DNA from: Riptortus pedestris
Taxonomy: Eukaryota > Arthropoda > Insecta > Hemiptera > Alydidae
Direction of reading: 5' to 3'
DNA: 64,000 nt
Assembly (NCBI GenBank): GCA_019009955.1
Contig: CM032229.1
Location: 195,224,001 to 195,288,000, forward strand
Positions 11,363-22,000 of this stretch are shown here, one piece after another; within the stretch, counting starts at the first letter, position 1; each line of letters begins with the position of its first letter. The notes beneath the pieces are model-generated. The model was not told where the DNA came from and did no database searches. It worked only from the letters and a program-made list of their open reading frames with translations. Position numbers and translations under genes: made by a program.

Positions 11363-11364
<2 letters not shown>
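10736..11364 (+). mobile_element. mariner (DD34D) remnant with long inverted arms
   Basis: An element of about 630 bp lies inside a TA microsatellite, the target mariner elements use. Both ends carry GCGTATTGAAAAGTAAGG in inverted orientation. The inverted similarity extends over about 225 bp (10739-10964 against 11135-11362), so the left arm is an inverted copy of the transposase 3' end plus 3' UTR. Only the central ~170 bp is single copy. It could be a deletion product of two head-to-head copies, or a self-folded non-autonomous derivative. Confidence 0.85.
10964..11263 (+). pseudogene. mariner transposase, C-terminal third
   Basis: The frame reads HDNARPHVSHQTTTLLNGFG and then HPPYSPDLAPSDYHLFPALK, ending in a stop at 11261-11263. 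HDNARPH holds the second catalytic Asp and PSDYHLF the third; they are 34 residues apart, as in mariner DD34D transposases. The N-terminal DNA-binding region and first catalytic Asp are missing because the left arm replaces them. The piece is therefore inactive, although its remaining frame has no internal stop. Confidence 0.9.
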
Positions 11365-11417
<53 letters not shown>

Positions 11418-11448
11418 TATAATACACACACACACACACACACACACA
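11365..11448 (+). repeat. TA tract followed by (CA)n
   Basis: TA run from about 11365 to 11415, short AGATATAAT, then (AC)n to about 11447. It separates the mariner from the R2-type fragment. Confidence 0.9.
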
Positions 11449-12945
11449 TTTTCATGTACGTTCTCAGGAGCTCCATTTTCTGCTGTGGTTTGAGAGGAGC
11501 CCTAGAGATCCTCTCAAGCCCAGGCCCTACATCGACATGGTCACGCACCACACCCGAGTGAGAGAACTTAACCCCCAAATACTCCCAGGAATCCTCAAGA
11601 CCAACGGGCTGGATGACGGCATCACCGACCATATAATGGACCTCGGTCTCCAGCCAGACCACCTTCCTCACAGACTCCAGTGCAACAGTCAGGGTGCGTG
11701 ACTTAGCCGGATTAAGCTCCAGCCCACAATCACCCAATCCATCAGCCACGGATCTCAACAAACACCTCAGACCAGGAACAAAGGACGCGTGCATAACCAC
11801 ATCATCCGCATACGCTAGCACCCCACAACGGAGCCCACCCAGAAGAAATCCCACATCACCCGGAAGCCCAGCCACTACGTGGTCTATAGCCATATTAAAC
11901 ATGATTGCGGACAAAGGATCACCCAGTTGGAGGCCTCTGGCCCGGCGCTTCTCCACAGCTTCCTCCCCAGCCATACAGATCTGTGATGTAACGTCCTCGT
12001 GAACTGCTCGGATGTACTCAATGAATTCCTTCTGTACTCCCCGCTCCCCCAGGATACTAAACAAGGCGGCACGACAGTCACTATCAAACGCCTTTCTCAC
12101 GTCAAGAAAAGCCCCTCAGAGACTCCTCTTCTTCCTCCATGCGGTTCTCAAGACTGGGTCCAGCAGAAAGACATTGCCAGCCACGCAGTCAAATCCCCTC
12201 CTGAATCCAAACTGCTGGGGCACCAGAGGAACCACGGACTCCAACCGTGCAGCCAATATACGATGGAGGTGTCTTACAATTACTGATGCCACAGAAATAG
12301 GCCTATAGTCGCCAGGGCTCCCGGGCCTCTCACACTTTGGTACCATCGTCACTCTGGCTCTCAACTGCTCTTTCGGCACCCGACCCTCAAGCAGAAGTAT
12401 GTTCAAAATGAGCGCGCGGACCCGCCAGTCCAACCCCCGCCAAACAGCCGCAGACACCCTGTCAAGCCCAGGCGTGGAGCCCACTGATGTGCACATGGTA
12501 GTAACCTCTGCCATTGTTACCGGAGTCCATACATTAGTACCGGCCTGCAATCGTCCCCTCAACCACCTCCTCACCACTCCAGGGAAGGGACTGCTCCTCC
12601 ACAATGGAACGCCAAAACTCATCCAATTCCTGCAAGCTATGTTCGGGAACAGACGGTCCACCATCTAGAATTTCCCGTGCCGCCGCCGCCCGATCTCTCT
12701 TCCATAATCGCTAGACTCGGCGATAGCTCTCCCGCCTAGATGGACGTCTTTCCCCATCCCGGGACACTGGCGCGAATGCCGGTCTGGTTCATGGGGAATC
12801 CCAACCCGCGCGCCCGCCGCGAGGTGGACCGAAATTCATTCCCCCAAACAAGAACTACCGCCCCCACCAGAACAAAATCCAACAGCCTGTCAGTACATAA
12901 GGTAGCGTGATCCCGAGAGCTTATCCACGCAACACCAGCCAAGGG
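11449..12945 (-). pseudogene. R2-clade non-LTR retrotransposon fragment
   Basis: Minus strand, in order: a degenerate zinc-finger-like stretch (RARGLGFPMNQ, about 12790-12830), the linker RLWKRDRAAAAREILDGG with a TAG in place of an expected Gln codon nearby, then the reverse transcriptase. RT motifs: PGLDRVSAAVWRGL, then PGDYRPISVASVIVRHLHRI (characteristic of R2 proteins), FGFRRGFDCVAGNVF, LDVRKAFDSDC, LQLGDPLSAIMFN and LAYADDVVMHA (YADD at 11801-11812). A frameshift lies near 12100-12116. The reading ends in LLRTYMK at the CA microsatellite, so the thumb and the C-terminal endonuclease are lost. Known R2 elements insert in 28S rDNA; no rDNA is seen here. Confidence 0.88.
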
Positions 12946-13506
12946 GCCTCACCACATCCGCGCTTAGGGCCTATCATCCAGGAGGGGAGGGCTCTGCTGA
13001 TGAGGTTGGCTGCCCCATTCAGCTACAGTACTATTGGAAGGGTTAGTACTGCCGACTAGAGTGTATCAATGGGCAGAATAAGGCTATGAAACAGAATAGG
13101 CAGTGTTAACTACAAACAGCTGGTGATAAGGAGTGCTAACAAGTTGCTGGAGAGAGTTTATCGCCTATTAATCCAGGCTTAGGGCCTATAAAACTCCAGC
13201 CATTATATTCTACAATAGAGGTGGCTTATCTTTCTATTACATTCTCCATAAGAATTACATTAAATAACTAATATTTAAATCAACTCCATACGGTATTAAC
13301 GATCTAAACATTTAATGGCGTGACAGTTTTATGCTTTGACTAAAATCGACATTGCCCGTTAATTGAATCCCTTTTTATTAACTTTAGTGCTTGTCGCCTT
13401 ACTCGCGCCCTCTCTGGGCCAATTTATGCAAATCTTTCATGTCCCTTTGTCACCTTCCTGAATGGGGGATAGAGGGAGGAAGGTAGAGGGGTGGGGGGAG
13501 GGAGGG

Positions 13507-13510
<4 letters not shown>
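12946..13510. other. unassigned spacer
   Basis: Possibly R2-element 5' sequence at the left, then AT-rich DNA and a G-rich stretch leading into the GA microsatellite. No motif recognised. Confidence 0.35.

Positions 13511-13577
<67 letters not shown>
13511..13577 (+). repeat. (GA)n microsatellite
   Basis: About 33 uninterrupted GA units, preceded by a G/A-rich stretch from 13460. Confidence 0.97.
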
Positions 13578-13579
<2 letters not shown>

Positions 13580-13929
13580 TTTTTTGTCATAGTACCAGTG
13601 TTCCTCTCTTGCAGTCAACGGGAATATAACTACAAAATAGATCTGAAGACTTTATAAGAATTAACATTTACTAATTACATATTACTTGACATTTAAAATG
13701 TTAAGGCCAATATTTAAAACTGGTTTTGTCTTATGGCCATTTCGGTAGTTAGAAGACAATTATTGAGAACCCTTCGGAATGATGATGCTTTTATTTCTTT
13801 AGGTAAAGCATTTAGCTGTCTTGGAGGAAGAGCAAAGGAAGATGGCGATATATGTTGGTTATGCAGACTGCTAGTTGGGAAGTAGTTACCAGTCTCTCAC
13901 TATGCACAGAAATGAAACCCTCATAAAGA
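13578..13929. other. unassigned, possibly LINE 3' region
   Basis: Lies downstream (minus) of the LINE reverse transcriptase fragment and could be its decayed 3' end. No independent feature. Confidence 0.3.
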
Positions 13930-14475
13930 TTTCTGGGCACTCCAAAATCCAGAATCTTCTTTGCAAGACACACTATATTTTATTGCCTATATACCTTAGA
14001 AGTGAGCCGTCCTAGAGCTTCACTGTATGAAGTAATATGCTCATCTTTCTTAGCATTGATAGCTGAGTTATATGCTGCCCGTATTTTAATGTCATCTGTA
14101 GATGTGATGTCTATGAACATCGAATCACAGCACCACATCAGTGGGAATGTTATGCTGGAGACAAGTTTTAACTTAATTTCAAAGGGGAAAAGGTTTTTAT
14201 ATTTTATTACAGGATGAATGGATGTTCGTATTGTATTAGCTACCGAAGCTGCTTCATCCTGCCATGTCAGGTTACTATTAAAGATTACACAAAGGATACT
14301 CATTTTTTTCACTCCTTGTAATAATTTGGTCATTTAATTTTATTGATAGCTCGGGCTGTTTAAGGTTTTTTTCAATACTTTTGAGCTGCCAAGCAGGTGC
14401 CATTTCGATTTTTGTGTGTGCGTATTGAGAGATATCATATTATCAGCACACCAATCAGTGATCCCCTTTAAGTCT
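13930..14475 (-). pseudogene. non-LTR retrotransposon RT, C-terminal part
   Basis: The minus strand reads WCADNMISLN (post-catalytic RT region) in one frame. In another it reads ILCVIFNSNLTWQDEA, then HPVIKYKNLFPFEIKLKLVS, FPLMWCCDSMF and NAKKDEHITSY. This order, with LTW, a K-x3-P-x5-K-x-LV box and a KKDEH box, is typical of the RT thumb of Jockey/CR1-like LINEs. At least one frameshift near 14335 separates the two parts. The catalytic palm is missing because the BEL/Pao fragment begins at about 14490. Confidence 0.75.
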
Positions 14476-14489
14476 TCGTTTATTATTCG

Positions 14490-15236
14490 TAAGGCAGTTC
14501 AAGAACACGAACTCAATACGGAGACATACGGGGTGAAGCCAAGTTCATTTCTAGCCATCCGTGCCATCAAGCAACTCGCTGTAGATGAAGGTTCGTCGTT
14601 TCCCGTGCCACCGAATGCATTCAAAGGGATATGTACGTCGATGACCTACTCACCGGGGCTGAGTCTTATGATGAGGTCAGGAATCTAATTAAGGAGCTGC
14701 AGACCTTGTTTGCTAAGGGCGGAGCTCAGCAGGTGGGCCACGAATATGCCAATGTTGCTACCTGCTGCTGAGGGAATCGCCAAGACAGTTCCAATTCAGT
14801 CCCCGGCAAATGGCAGCGTCAAGATCCTTGGTCTAGTTTGGAAACCGATAATAGATTCATTTTCGTACTCAGTCAAGCAAATATAAAAGCAAAGTCTAAG
14901 GTTGCTCCACTCGAAGTTTCATTCTATTGCTCGTCTTGAGCTCTGTGGAGCACTCCTTTTGTCTCGCCTAGTTTCGTCCATTCCGGACATATCAGCCGAA
15001 GAGACTTTCTGCTTTACCGATTCACAAGTCGTTCTAGCTTGGTTGAATTCTCCCATCCACGAATTCCAAGTTTATGAGGCTAACCGCGTCTCCCAAATCC
15101 TCAAAACTGCTCCGGTCACTAGATGGGGGTAAGTATCTTCGGACGACAACCCGGCTGATGTTGCAATCCTAGCAATCTTGGAGTGGAAACACATTGGTGG
15201 TCTGGCGGGTAAGGCCGATGGGCTTGTAAATACATA
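14490..15236 (+). pseudogene. BEL/Pao LTR retrotransposon, RT-RNase H fragment
   Basis: Plus strand: LNTETYGVKPSSFLAIRAIK and QLAVDEGSSFPVP, then after a frameshift near 14620 MYVDDLLTGAESYDEV (YVDD at 14634-14645) and LQTLFAKGGA. After further breaks the RNase H part appears: IARLELCGALLLSRLVSS, CFTDSQVVLAWL and FQVYEANRVSQI, then SSDDNPADV after a stop. TYGV-x-SSFLA, YVDDLL-x-GA and RLELCGALLL are hallmarks of BEL/Pao pol. Gag, protease, integrase and LTRs are absent. Several frameshifts and stops make it non-functional. It is cut at the right by a TA tract. Confidence 0.88.
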
Positions 15237-15480
15237 TATATATATATATATATATACTAGCGGACCCGGCAGACGTTGTCCTGCATGATATATCAAGCGA
15301 TATTATTAGCGGATATTAAATTTAATAATATTATGTTTAAAACAAAAGCTACAATTAATAACACAAAAAACAACATTTGTTATGTGCACGTTTTCCTAAA
15401 AATTAATAGAAAATAAAATATCGCGAAAACTGGGTATGCAAAATGAAAAGGAAAAGAAGACGTTTTAGTTCTATGATTAT
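15237..15480 (+). repeat. Rep-2 head and partial monomer
   Basis: A short TA tract (to about 15256) is followed by CTAGCGGACCCGGCAGACGT, then AAAACAAAAGCTACAATT and AATAAAATATCGCGAAAAC, the degenerate start of a Rep-2 monomer. The same head is at 49107. Confidence 0.7.
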
Positions 15481-15587
15481 CTGGTAGAATGCGCACTACA
15501 CATCTTTACAAGACAAATAGTTGTAGACCAATAATTGAAATAAATCAAAGGCCTCAACAATAATAATGCAAATACATAAATAAAAAG

Positions 15588-16137
15588 TCCGTCACGCAGG
15601 GGCTGCGTAAACTAAGCAGATTTCCCACGTGAAGTTTTACAATAGAGAAATCTGCCTAATAACAACTGTAGTAGTAAGAAACTTCTAAACCTAAAACATT
15701 ATTTAGGGCGTAATAACCCAGTAGTTTCTAGCCCCAAAAAACAGTTAACCTAACCTCTAAACCTATTCACGAGGGACGAATAGTTATGGAAACGGCCGCC
15801 AGAGCTCTCGGCGGAAAGTCCGAACATAACCTACTGGTGACCACACGCAGAATACAAATGCAAATATCTCGGTTAATATTCAAGATAGAGACAAAATGTA
15901 TATAACAATATTTATAGTAACTTTAATTTGCAATAAGATTGATTCTGTATAATTTTTCGGTCCGACGTATAGTAACGGAGATATTTTGAATTTTTGAAAT
16001 TCCTCCCCTCTAAACCCCCCCTCCCACTGGTCCGATTTTAGCCGTTAACGAACTTGATCTTTCTTTTTACATAAAACGACTAAATATAGAGTTTCGTAAC
16101 GATCAAACAAAAATTGCGACCGCTAGAGCGGTAACAG

Positions 16138-16193
<56 letters not shown>

Positions 16194-16330
16194 TGTTGAG
16201 CGGACATCATTTTTCGTCATCTCCTGGTAGGATCGATGGACATTTGAAGAAAAATTTCGAAAATTCCGTCATGAGTACAACCTCAATAGCTGATTTCCCT
16301 GAAGGGAAATCTGGTAAAATAAAGAAAAGA
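15588..16330 (+). repeat. Rep-1, full-length copy
   Basis: Order: head (CCGTCACGCAGGGGCTGCG, then AAGCAGATTTCCC), middle segment with ACGGCCGCCAGAGCTCTCGG, core (GTAACGGAGATATTTTGAAT, C-rich stretch, AACGAACTTGATCT, GACCGCTAGAGCG), TA tract (about 16142-16190), tail (GGACATCATTTTTCGTCATC, then ATGAGTACAACCTCAATAGC) and terminal CCCTGAAGGGAAATCTGG. AGCAGATTTCCC near the head and GGGAAATCTG at the end are inverted, which suggests a non-autonomous DNA element (inference). No coding capacity. Confidence 0.8.
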
Positions 16331-16589
16331 AAATAATTGCGACATTCAAATCAGATTAAAATAAATTTGGATAAGAAATAACAGTGTCAGAAAGTGGAAA
16401 CCTCTCGCAACTGCAAACAGCTTGACATAGTTAAACTCTAAGGACATACATTAAATAAATATATTAAGATATCATTACGTTTCCAATAACCTCGCCCTTC
16501 ACCCTTCGATCGGAGACCTGCTCCATCCGCGTATCCCAAACGCGTATTAAAAAGTTCAATCAAAACGGTCCAGCCATCTAGGAGGAGTA
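16331..16589. other. unassigned spacer
   Basis: Contains AAACGGTCCAGCCATCTAGG near 16562, a word like the Rep-2 end. Otherwise no feature. Confidence 0.35.
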
Positions 16590-17389
16590 TTTTATTTAAT
16601 GAGTTAGTCACTAAATAAATTCCCGCCTGGACTATTCTAACTAAGAATAGATGTAAGAATTGTCAGATGGTAATAAATCAAATGGATGTAGGTTCAATTA
16701 AAAATGAACACAACGTTCTAAATGAGGTTATAACAATAATTACAACTTACATAAACACAATTTACTAAGGTACTTATCCAAAAACAGATGTTCCCGGGCA
16801 ATGACAACCTAATATTTTTTCGTCCTAGAATATTATGAGTCAACAACATCAATCGTGGGGCGAATGGAAAACTCCAAGGGAAATGAGTGATTGGGCTGTT
16901 GAGGAAATTTTATTGGGGGGGGGGAGTGGATGAGATAACCAAATAAAAATCTAAACTTTTCCAAATTACGAACCGGAAGGTAGTCCAATTTCTAAGGAGA
17001 AACTAAGTAGTTTGTTATATGTTTCTTATTGTTTTATGGAGTTTTCTCGTAGCTGCTGTGTGGAGTAATTTGATTGTGTTATTGACGGAAAGTGAAGGAA
17101 GCCGTAAAGAAACAAGATTCAATTTGGCTAAGTTTGCCTCCAACTTTAAAGTATCGCTTTAATATTTCGCCAAGCAACTTACCTTTTACAATCTACTCTC
17201 ATAACTCAGCCCTATCTAGCCTTTTCAATTTAGTCATCCCTAATAAAATGGTATATTTCATTTTTATAGTCAATTACAATCTTACTTTATTAAAAGTGTA
17301 TTCCGCCGTTCGGGGGGGGGGGGGGACTTCAAAATAGATTTACCATTATCTAAATACAACTAACTCACCCCACCTATAGTTTTGTAAGC
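16590..17389 (+). repeat. ~800-bp repeat unit, copy 1
   Basis: Matches 60595-61406 almost base for base from ATTTTATTTAATGAGTT to ATAGTTTT-TAAG, including a long G run (17311-17323 here). Both copies contain an 81-85-codon frame starting MKEAVKKQDSIWLSL with one visible amino-acid difference, but no domain is recognised and the frame runs into the G run, so it is not called as a gene. Family unknown; it may be an interspersed element or a duplicated segment. Confidence 0.85.
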
Positions 17390-17529
17390 AGACTTCCCTT
17401 ATGATATTGTCGTAATCAATATGATAATGATAACATGCGTATTCAATGTATATGTTCACTGTTTGTATTTTGCACTGTATATCCAACCCCAACGCGTGTA
17501 GAGATCAAAGCCAATGCACATGTCATGTT
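17390..17529. other. short spacer
   Basis: Starts with AGCAGACTTCCCTTATGATA, possibly a Rep-1 end. Nothing else. Confidence 0.3.
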
Positions 17530-18178
17530 GATGTCATTGATGATAGCTCAACCGTATTGATGATAGCTCAACCGTATTGAGGATAGACCAACCGTATTGA
17601 TGATAGCTCAACCGTATTGATGATAGCTCAACCGTATTGAGGATAGACCAACCGTATTGATGATAGCTCAACCGTATTGAGGATAGACCAACCGTATTGA
17701 TGATAGCTCAACCGTATTGAGGATAGACCAACCGTATTGATGATAGCTCAACCGTATTGATGATAGCTCAACCGTATTGATGATAGCTCAACCGTATTGA
17801 TGATAGCTCAACCGTATTGAGGATAGACCAACCGTATTGAGGAGAGTCCAACCGTATTGAGGATAGACCAACCGTATTGAGGAGAGTCCAACCGCATTGA
17901 TGATAGCTCAACCGTATTGAGGATAGACCAACCGCATTGAGGAGAGTCCAACCGTATTGATGATAGCTCAACCGTATTGATGATAGCTCAACCGTATTGA
18001 TGATAGCTCAACCGTATTGAGGATAGACCAACCGTATTGATGATAGCTCAACCGTATTGATGATAGCTCAACCGTATTGATGATAGCTCAACCGTATTGA
18101 TGATAGCTCAACCGTATTGATGATAGCTCAACCGTATTGATGATAGCTCAACCATATTGATGATAGACCAACCATATT
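17530..18178 (+). repeat. 20-bp tandem array (about 32 copies)
   Basis: Unit ACCGTATTGATGATAGCTCA in exact 20-bp register. Three variants alternate: TGATAGCTCA, GGATAGACCA and the rarer GGAGAGTCCA. Their irregular order shows repeated local duplication of blocks. Confidence 0.97.
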
Positions 18179-18700
18179 TGTTCCAGGCAACAATTCCAAT
18201 CAGCATAAAATCTGTTGGACTTGCTCTGTTCAATTTACCTCTTCCCTGTCAGCAAACCATCATTTTACCAAACGATTTTCTCGAATGAATTTTAGCATAT
18301 TTCCCTCAAGGGAACCCCGTTAACAACAAAAATGCGAGACCTATTAGCAGAACTATATCATATTAATATAAATTTTTCGTGGATTAATCCATATTCTGAA
18401 AATTTTGGAAAGATTCAATTTGCAAATAGAGGTGCTAAGTGTGCACCAAAAGATTTGATTATTTATTTATTTCCAGAATGTTATAATAAAATCTCCAAAG
18501 CCCATATAATAACGGAGATATTTCGAATTTTCAAAATGGCCCCTCAAAACTCCCCTTCCCCAGGTCGAATTTCTTTCGTTAACGAACCACATCTTAATTT
18601 TCACAATATTCAGTTTGATAAGGATCAAACAAAAATTACGACTGCTAGAGATTCAACAGTTTTGAATTTAATGAACTATTTCCTGCAACAAATTGTGTAA
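18179..18700 (+). repeat. degenerate Rep-1 core
   Basis: Includes ATATTTCCCTCAAGGGAAC, ATAACGGAGATATTTCGAAT, TCGTTAACGAACCACATCTT and ACGACTGCTAGAG in Rep-1 order. An open frame of 122 codons (18332-18700) overlaps it, but its sequence is simply the repeat core read in frame. Confidence 0.65.
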
Positions 18701-19055
18701 TGTAGAAGTCTGTGTATTATTGCTCAAATATATGTTAATGCTCGGAACGTAAAGTTTTTAAGATTACATAAGTTTACTAGTTACATTCCATCGTAGACGC
18801 CACTTTTCAAGTGGGTTTTAAAATATTTCCCTAAAGGGTAATCAACTATTGATATATATATAAACACACTATTACCAAAATTTTCCAACGATTAGGAATA
18901 AAATCAATTAGAGAAAGCAATTCCATTGAGGAAAAATAGACACAGCAAATAGAAGACTGACCTGTTGCTCGGGGCATTTTCTGGTTGAAGGAGCGAGAGT
19001 TAGGAAAATTATCTATTGATTTTGGGAGGAGCAGCAGAGCAGACTGTAATTACAG
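18701..19055. other. unassigned spacer
   Basis: Holds a Rep-1-tail-like word (ATATTTCCCTAAAGGGTAATC) near 18824. No other feature before the 53-bp satellite. Confidence 0.35.
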
Positions 19056-22000
19056 TTTGGTTCTCAGCACAGCATCTTACTCTGCAGTTAAATGTTCATC
19101 ATGACATATTTGGTTCTCAGCACAGCATCTTACTCTGCAGTTAAATGTTCATCATGACATGTTTGGTTCTCAGCACAGCATCTTACTCTGCAGTTAAATG
19201 TTCATCATGACATGTTTGGTTCTCAGCACAGCATCTTACTCTGCAGTTAAATGTTCATCATGACATGTTTGGTTCTCAGCACAGCATCTTACTCTGCAGT
19301 TAAATGTTCATCATGACATGTTTGGTTCTCAGCACAGCATCTTACTCTGCAGTTAAATGTTCATCATGACATGTTTGGTTCTCAGCACAGCATCTTACTC
19401 TGCAGTTAAATGTTCATCATGACATGTTTGGTTCTCACCACAGCATCTTACTCTGCAGTTAAATGTTCATCATGACATGTTTGGTTCTCAGAACAGCATC
19501 TTACTCTGCAGTTAAATGTTAATCATGACATGATTGGTTCTCAGCACAGCATCTTACTCTGCAGTTAAATGTTCATCATGACATGTTTGGTTCTCACCAC
19601 AGCATCTTACTCTGCAGTTAAATGTTCATCATGACATGTTTGGTTCTCAGCACAGCATCTTACTCTGCAGTTAAATGTTCATCATGACATGTTTGGTTCT
19701 CAGTACAGCATCTTACTCTGCAGTTAAATGTTCATCATGACATGTTTGGTTCTCACCACAGCATCCTTACTCTGCAGTTAAATGTTCATCATGACATGTT
19801 TTGGGTTCTCAGCACAGCATCTTACTCTGCAGTTAAATGTTCATCATGACATGTTTGGTTCTCACCACAGCATCTTACTCTGCAGTTAAATGTTCATCAT
19901 GACATGTTTGGTTCTCACCACAGCATCTTACTCTGCAGTTAAATGTTCATCATGACATGTTTGGTTCTCAGCACAGCGTCTTACTCTGCAGTTAAGTGTT
20001 GATCATGACATGTTTGGGTCTCAGCCACAGCATCTTTACTCTGCAGTTAAATGTTCATCATGACATGTTTGGTTCTCAGTACAGCATCTTACTCTGCAGT
20101 TAAATGTTCATCATGACATGTTTGGTTCTCACCACAGCATCTTACTCTTGCAGTTAAATGTTCATCATGACATGTTTGGTTCTCACCACATCTTACTCTG
20201 CAGTTAAATGTTCATCATGACATGTTTGGTTCTCACCACAGCATCTTACTCTGCAGTTAAATGTTCATCATGACATGTTTGGTTCTCACCACAGCATCTT
20301 ACTCTGCAGTTAAATGTTCATCATGACATGTTTGGTTCTCACCACAGCATCTTACTCTGCAGTTAAATGTTCATCATGACATGTTTGGTTCTCAGCACAC
20401 CAGCTTACTCTGCAGTTAAATGTTCATCATGACATGTTTGGGTTCTCAGTACAGCATCTTACTCTGCAGTTAAATGTTCATCATGACATGTTTGGTTCTC
20501 AGTACAGCATCTTACTCTGCAGTTAAATGTTCATCATGACATGTTTGGTTCTCACAGTACAGCATCTTACTCTGCAGTTAAATGTTCATCATGACATGTT
20601 TGGTTCTCAGTACAGCATCTTACTCTGCAGTTAAATGTTCATCATGACATGTTTGGTTCTCAGTACAGCATCTTAGTCTGCAGTTAATTGTTCATGAGGA
20701 CATGTTTGGTTCTCAGCACAGCATCTTACTCTCTGCAGTTAAATGTTCATCATGACATGTTTGGTTCTCACCACAGCATCTTACTCTGCAGTTAAATGTT
20801 CATCATGACATGTTTGGTTCTCAGTACAGCATCTTACTCTGCAGTTAAAATGTTCATCATGACATGTTTGGTTCTCACCACAGCATCTTACTCTGCAGTT
20901 TAAATGTTCATCATGACATGTTTTGGTTCTCACACACAGCCATCTTACTCTGCAGTTAAATGTTCATCATGACATGTTTGGTTCTCACCACAGCATCTTA
21001 CTCTGCAGTTAAATGTTCATCATGACATGTTTTGGTTCTCACCACAGCATCTTACTCTGCAGTTAAATGTTCATCATGACATGTTTGGTTCTCACCACAG
21101 CATCTTACTCTGCAGTTAAATGTTCATCATGACATGTTTGGTTCTCAGCACAGCATCTTACTCTGCAGTTAAATGTTCATCATGACATGTTTGGTTCTCA
21201 GTACAGCATCTTACTCTGCAGTTAAATGTTCATCATGACATGTTTGGTTCTCACCACAGCATCTTACTCTGCAGTTAAATGTTCATCATGACATGTTTGG
21301 TTCTCACCACAGCATCTTACTCTGCAGTTAAATGTTCATCATGACATGTTTGGTTCTCACCACAGCATCTTACTCTGCAGTTAAATGTTCATCATGACAT
21401 GTTTGGTTCTCACCACAGCATCTTACTCTGCAGTTAAATGATCATCATGACATGTTTGTTTTGGTTCTCACCACAGCATCTTACTCTGCAGTTAAAATGT
21501 TCATCATGACATGTTTGGTTCTCACCACAGCATCTTACTCTGCAGTTAAAATGTTCATCATGACATGTTTGGTTCTCAGCACAGCATCTTACTTACTCTG
21601 CAGTTAAATGTTCATCATGACATGTTTGGTTCTCAGTACAGCATCTTACTCTGCAGTTAAATGTTCATCATGACATGTTTGGTTCTCAGTACAGCATCTT
21701 ACTCTGCAGTTAAATGTTCATCATGACATGTTTGGTTCTCAGCACAGCATCTTACTCTGCAGTTAAATGTTCATCATGACATGTTTGGTTCTCAGTACAG
21801 CATCTTACTCTGCAGTTAAATGTTCATCATGACATGTTTGGTTCTCAGTACAGCATCTTACTCTGCAGTTAAATGTTCATCATGACATGTTTGGTTCTCA
21901 CCACAGCATCTTACTCTGCAGTTAAATGTTCATCATGACATGTTTGGTTCTCACCACAGCATCTTACTCTGCAGTTAAATGTTCATCATGACATGTTTGG

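Noticed and set aside
11006..12100. A single 364-codon minus-strand frame joining R2 RT to a Cys/Val and Tyr/Ile stretch and mariner sequence
   Set aside because: It reads through CA and TA microsatellites into the antisense of the mariner element. Only the part from 11452 upward is R2 sequence.
15740..15775. Possible telomeric TTAGG repeats (AACCTAACCTC)
   Set aside because: Only two imperfect units, so no telomeric array.
17092..17337. 81-codon frame conserved in the copy at 61107-61364
   Set aside because: Both copies lie in near-identical repeats, so conservation is expected. The frame runs into a G run of different length in each copy and has no domain.
18332..18700. 122-codon frame with no stops
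   Set aside because: Its sequence is the Rep-1 core, which is non-coding in every other copy.
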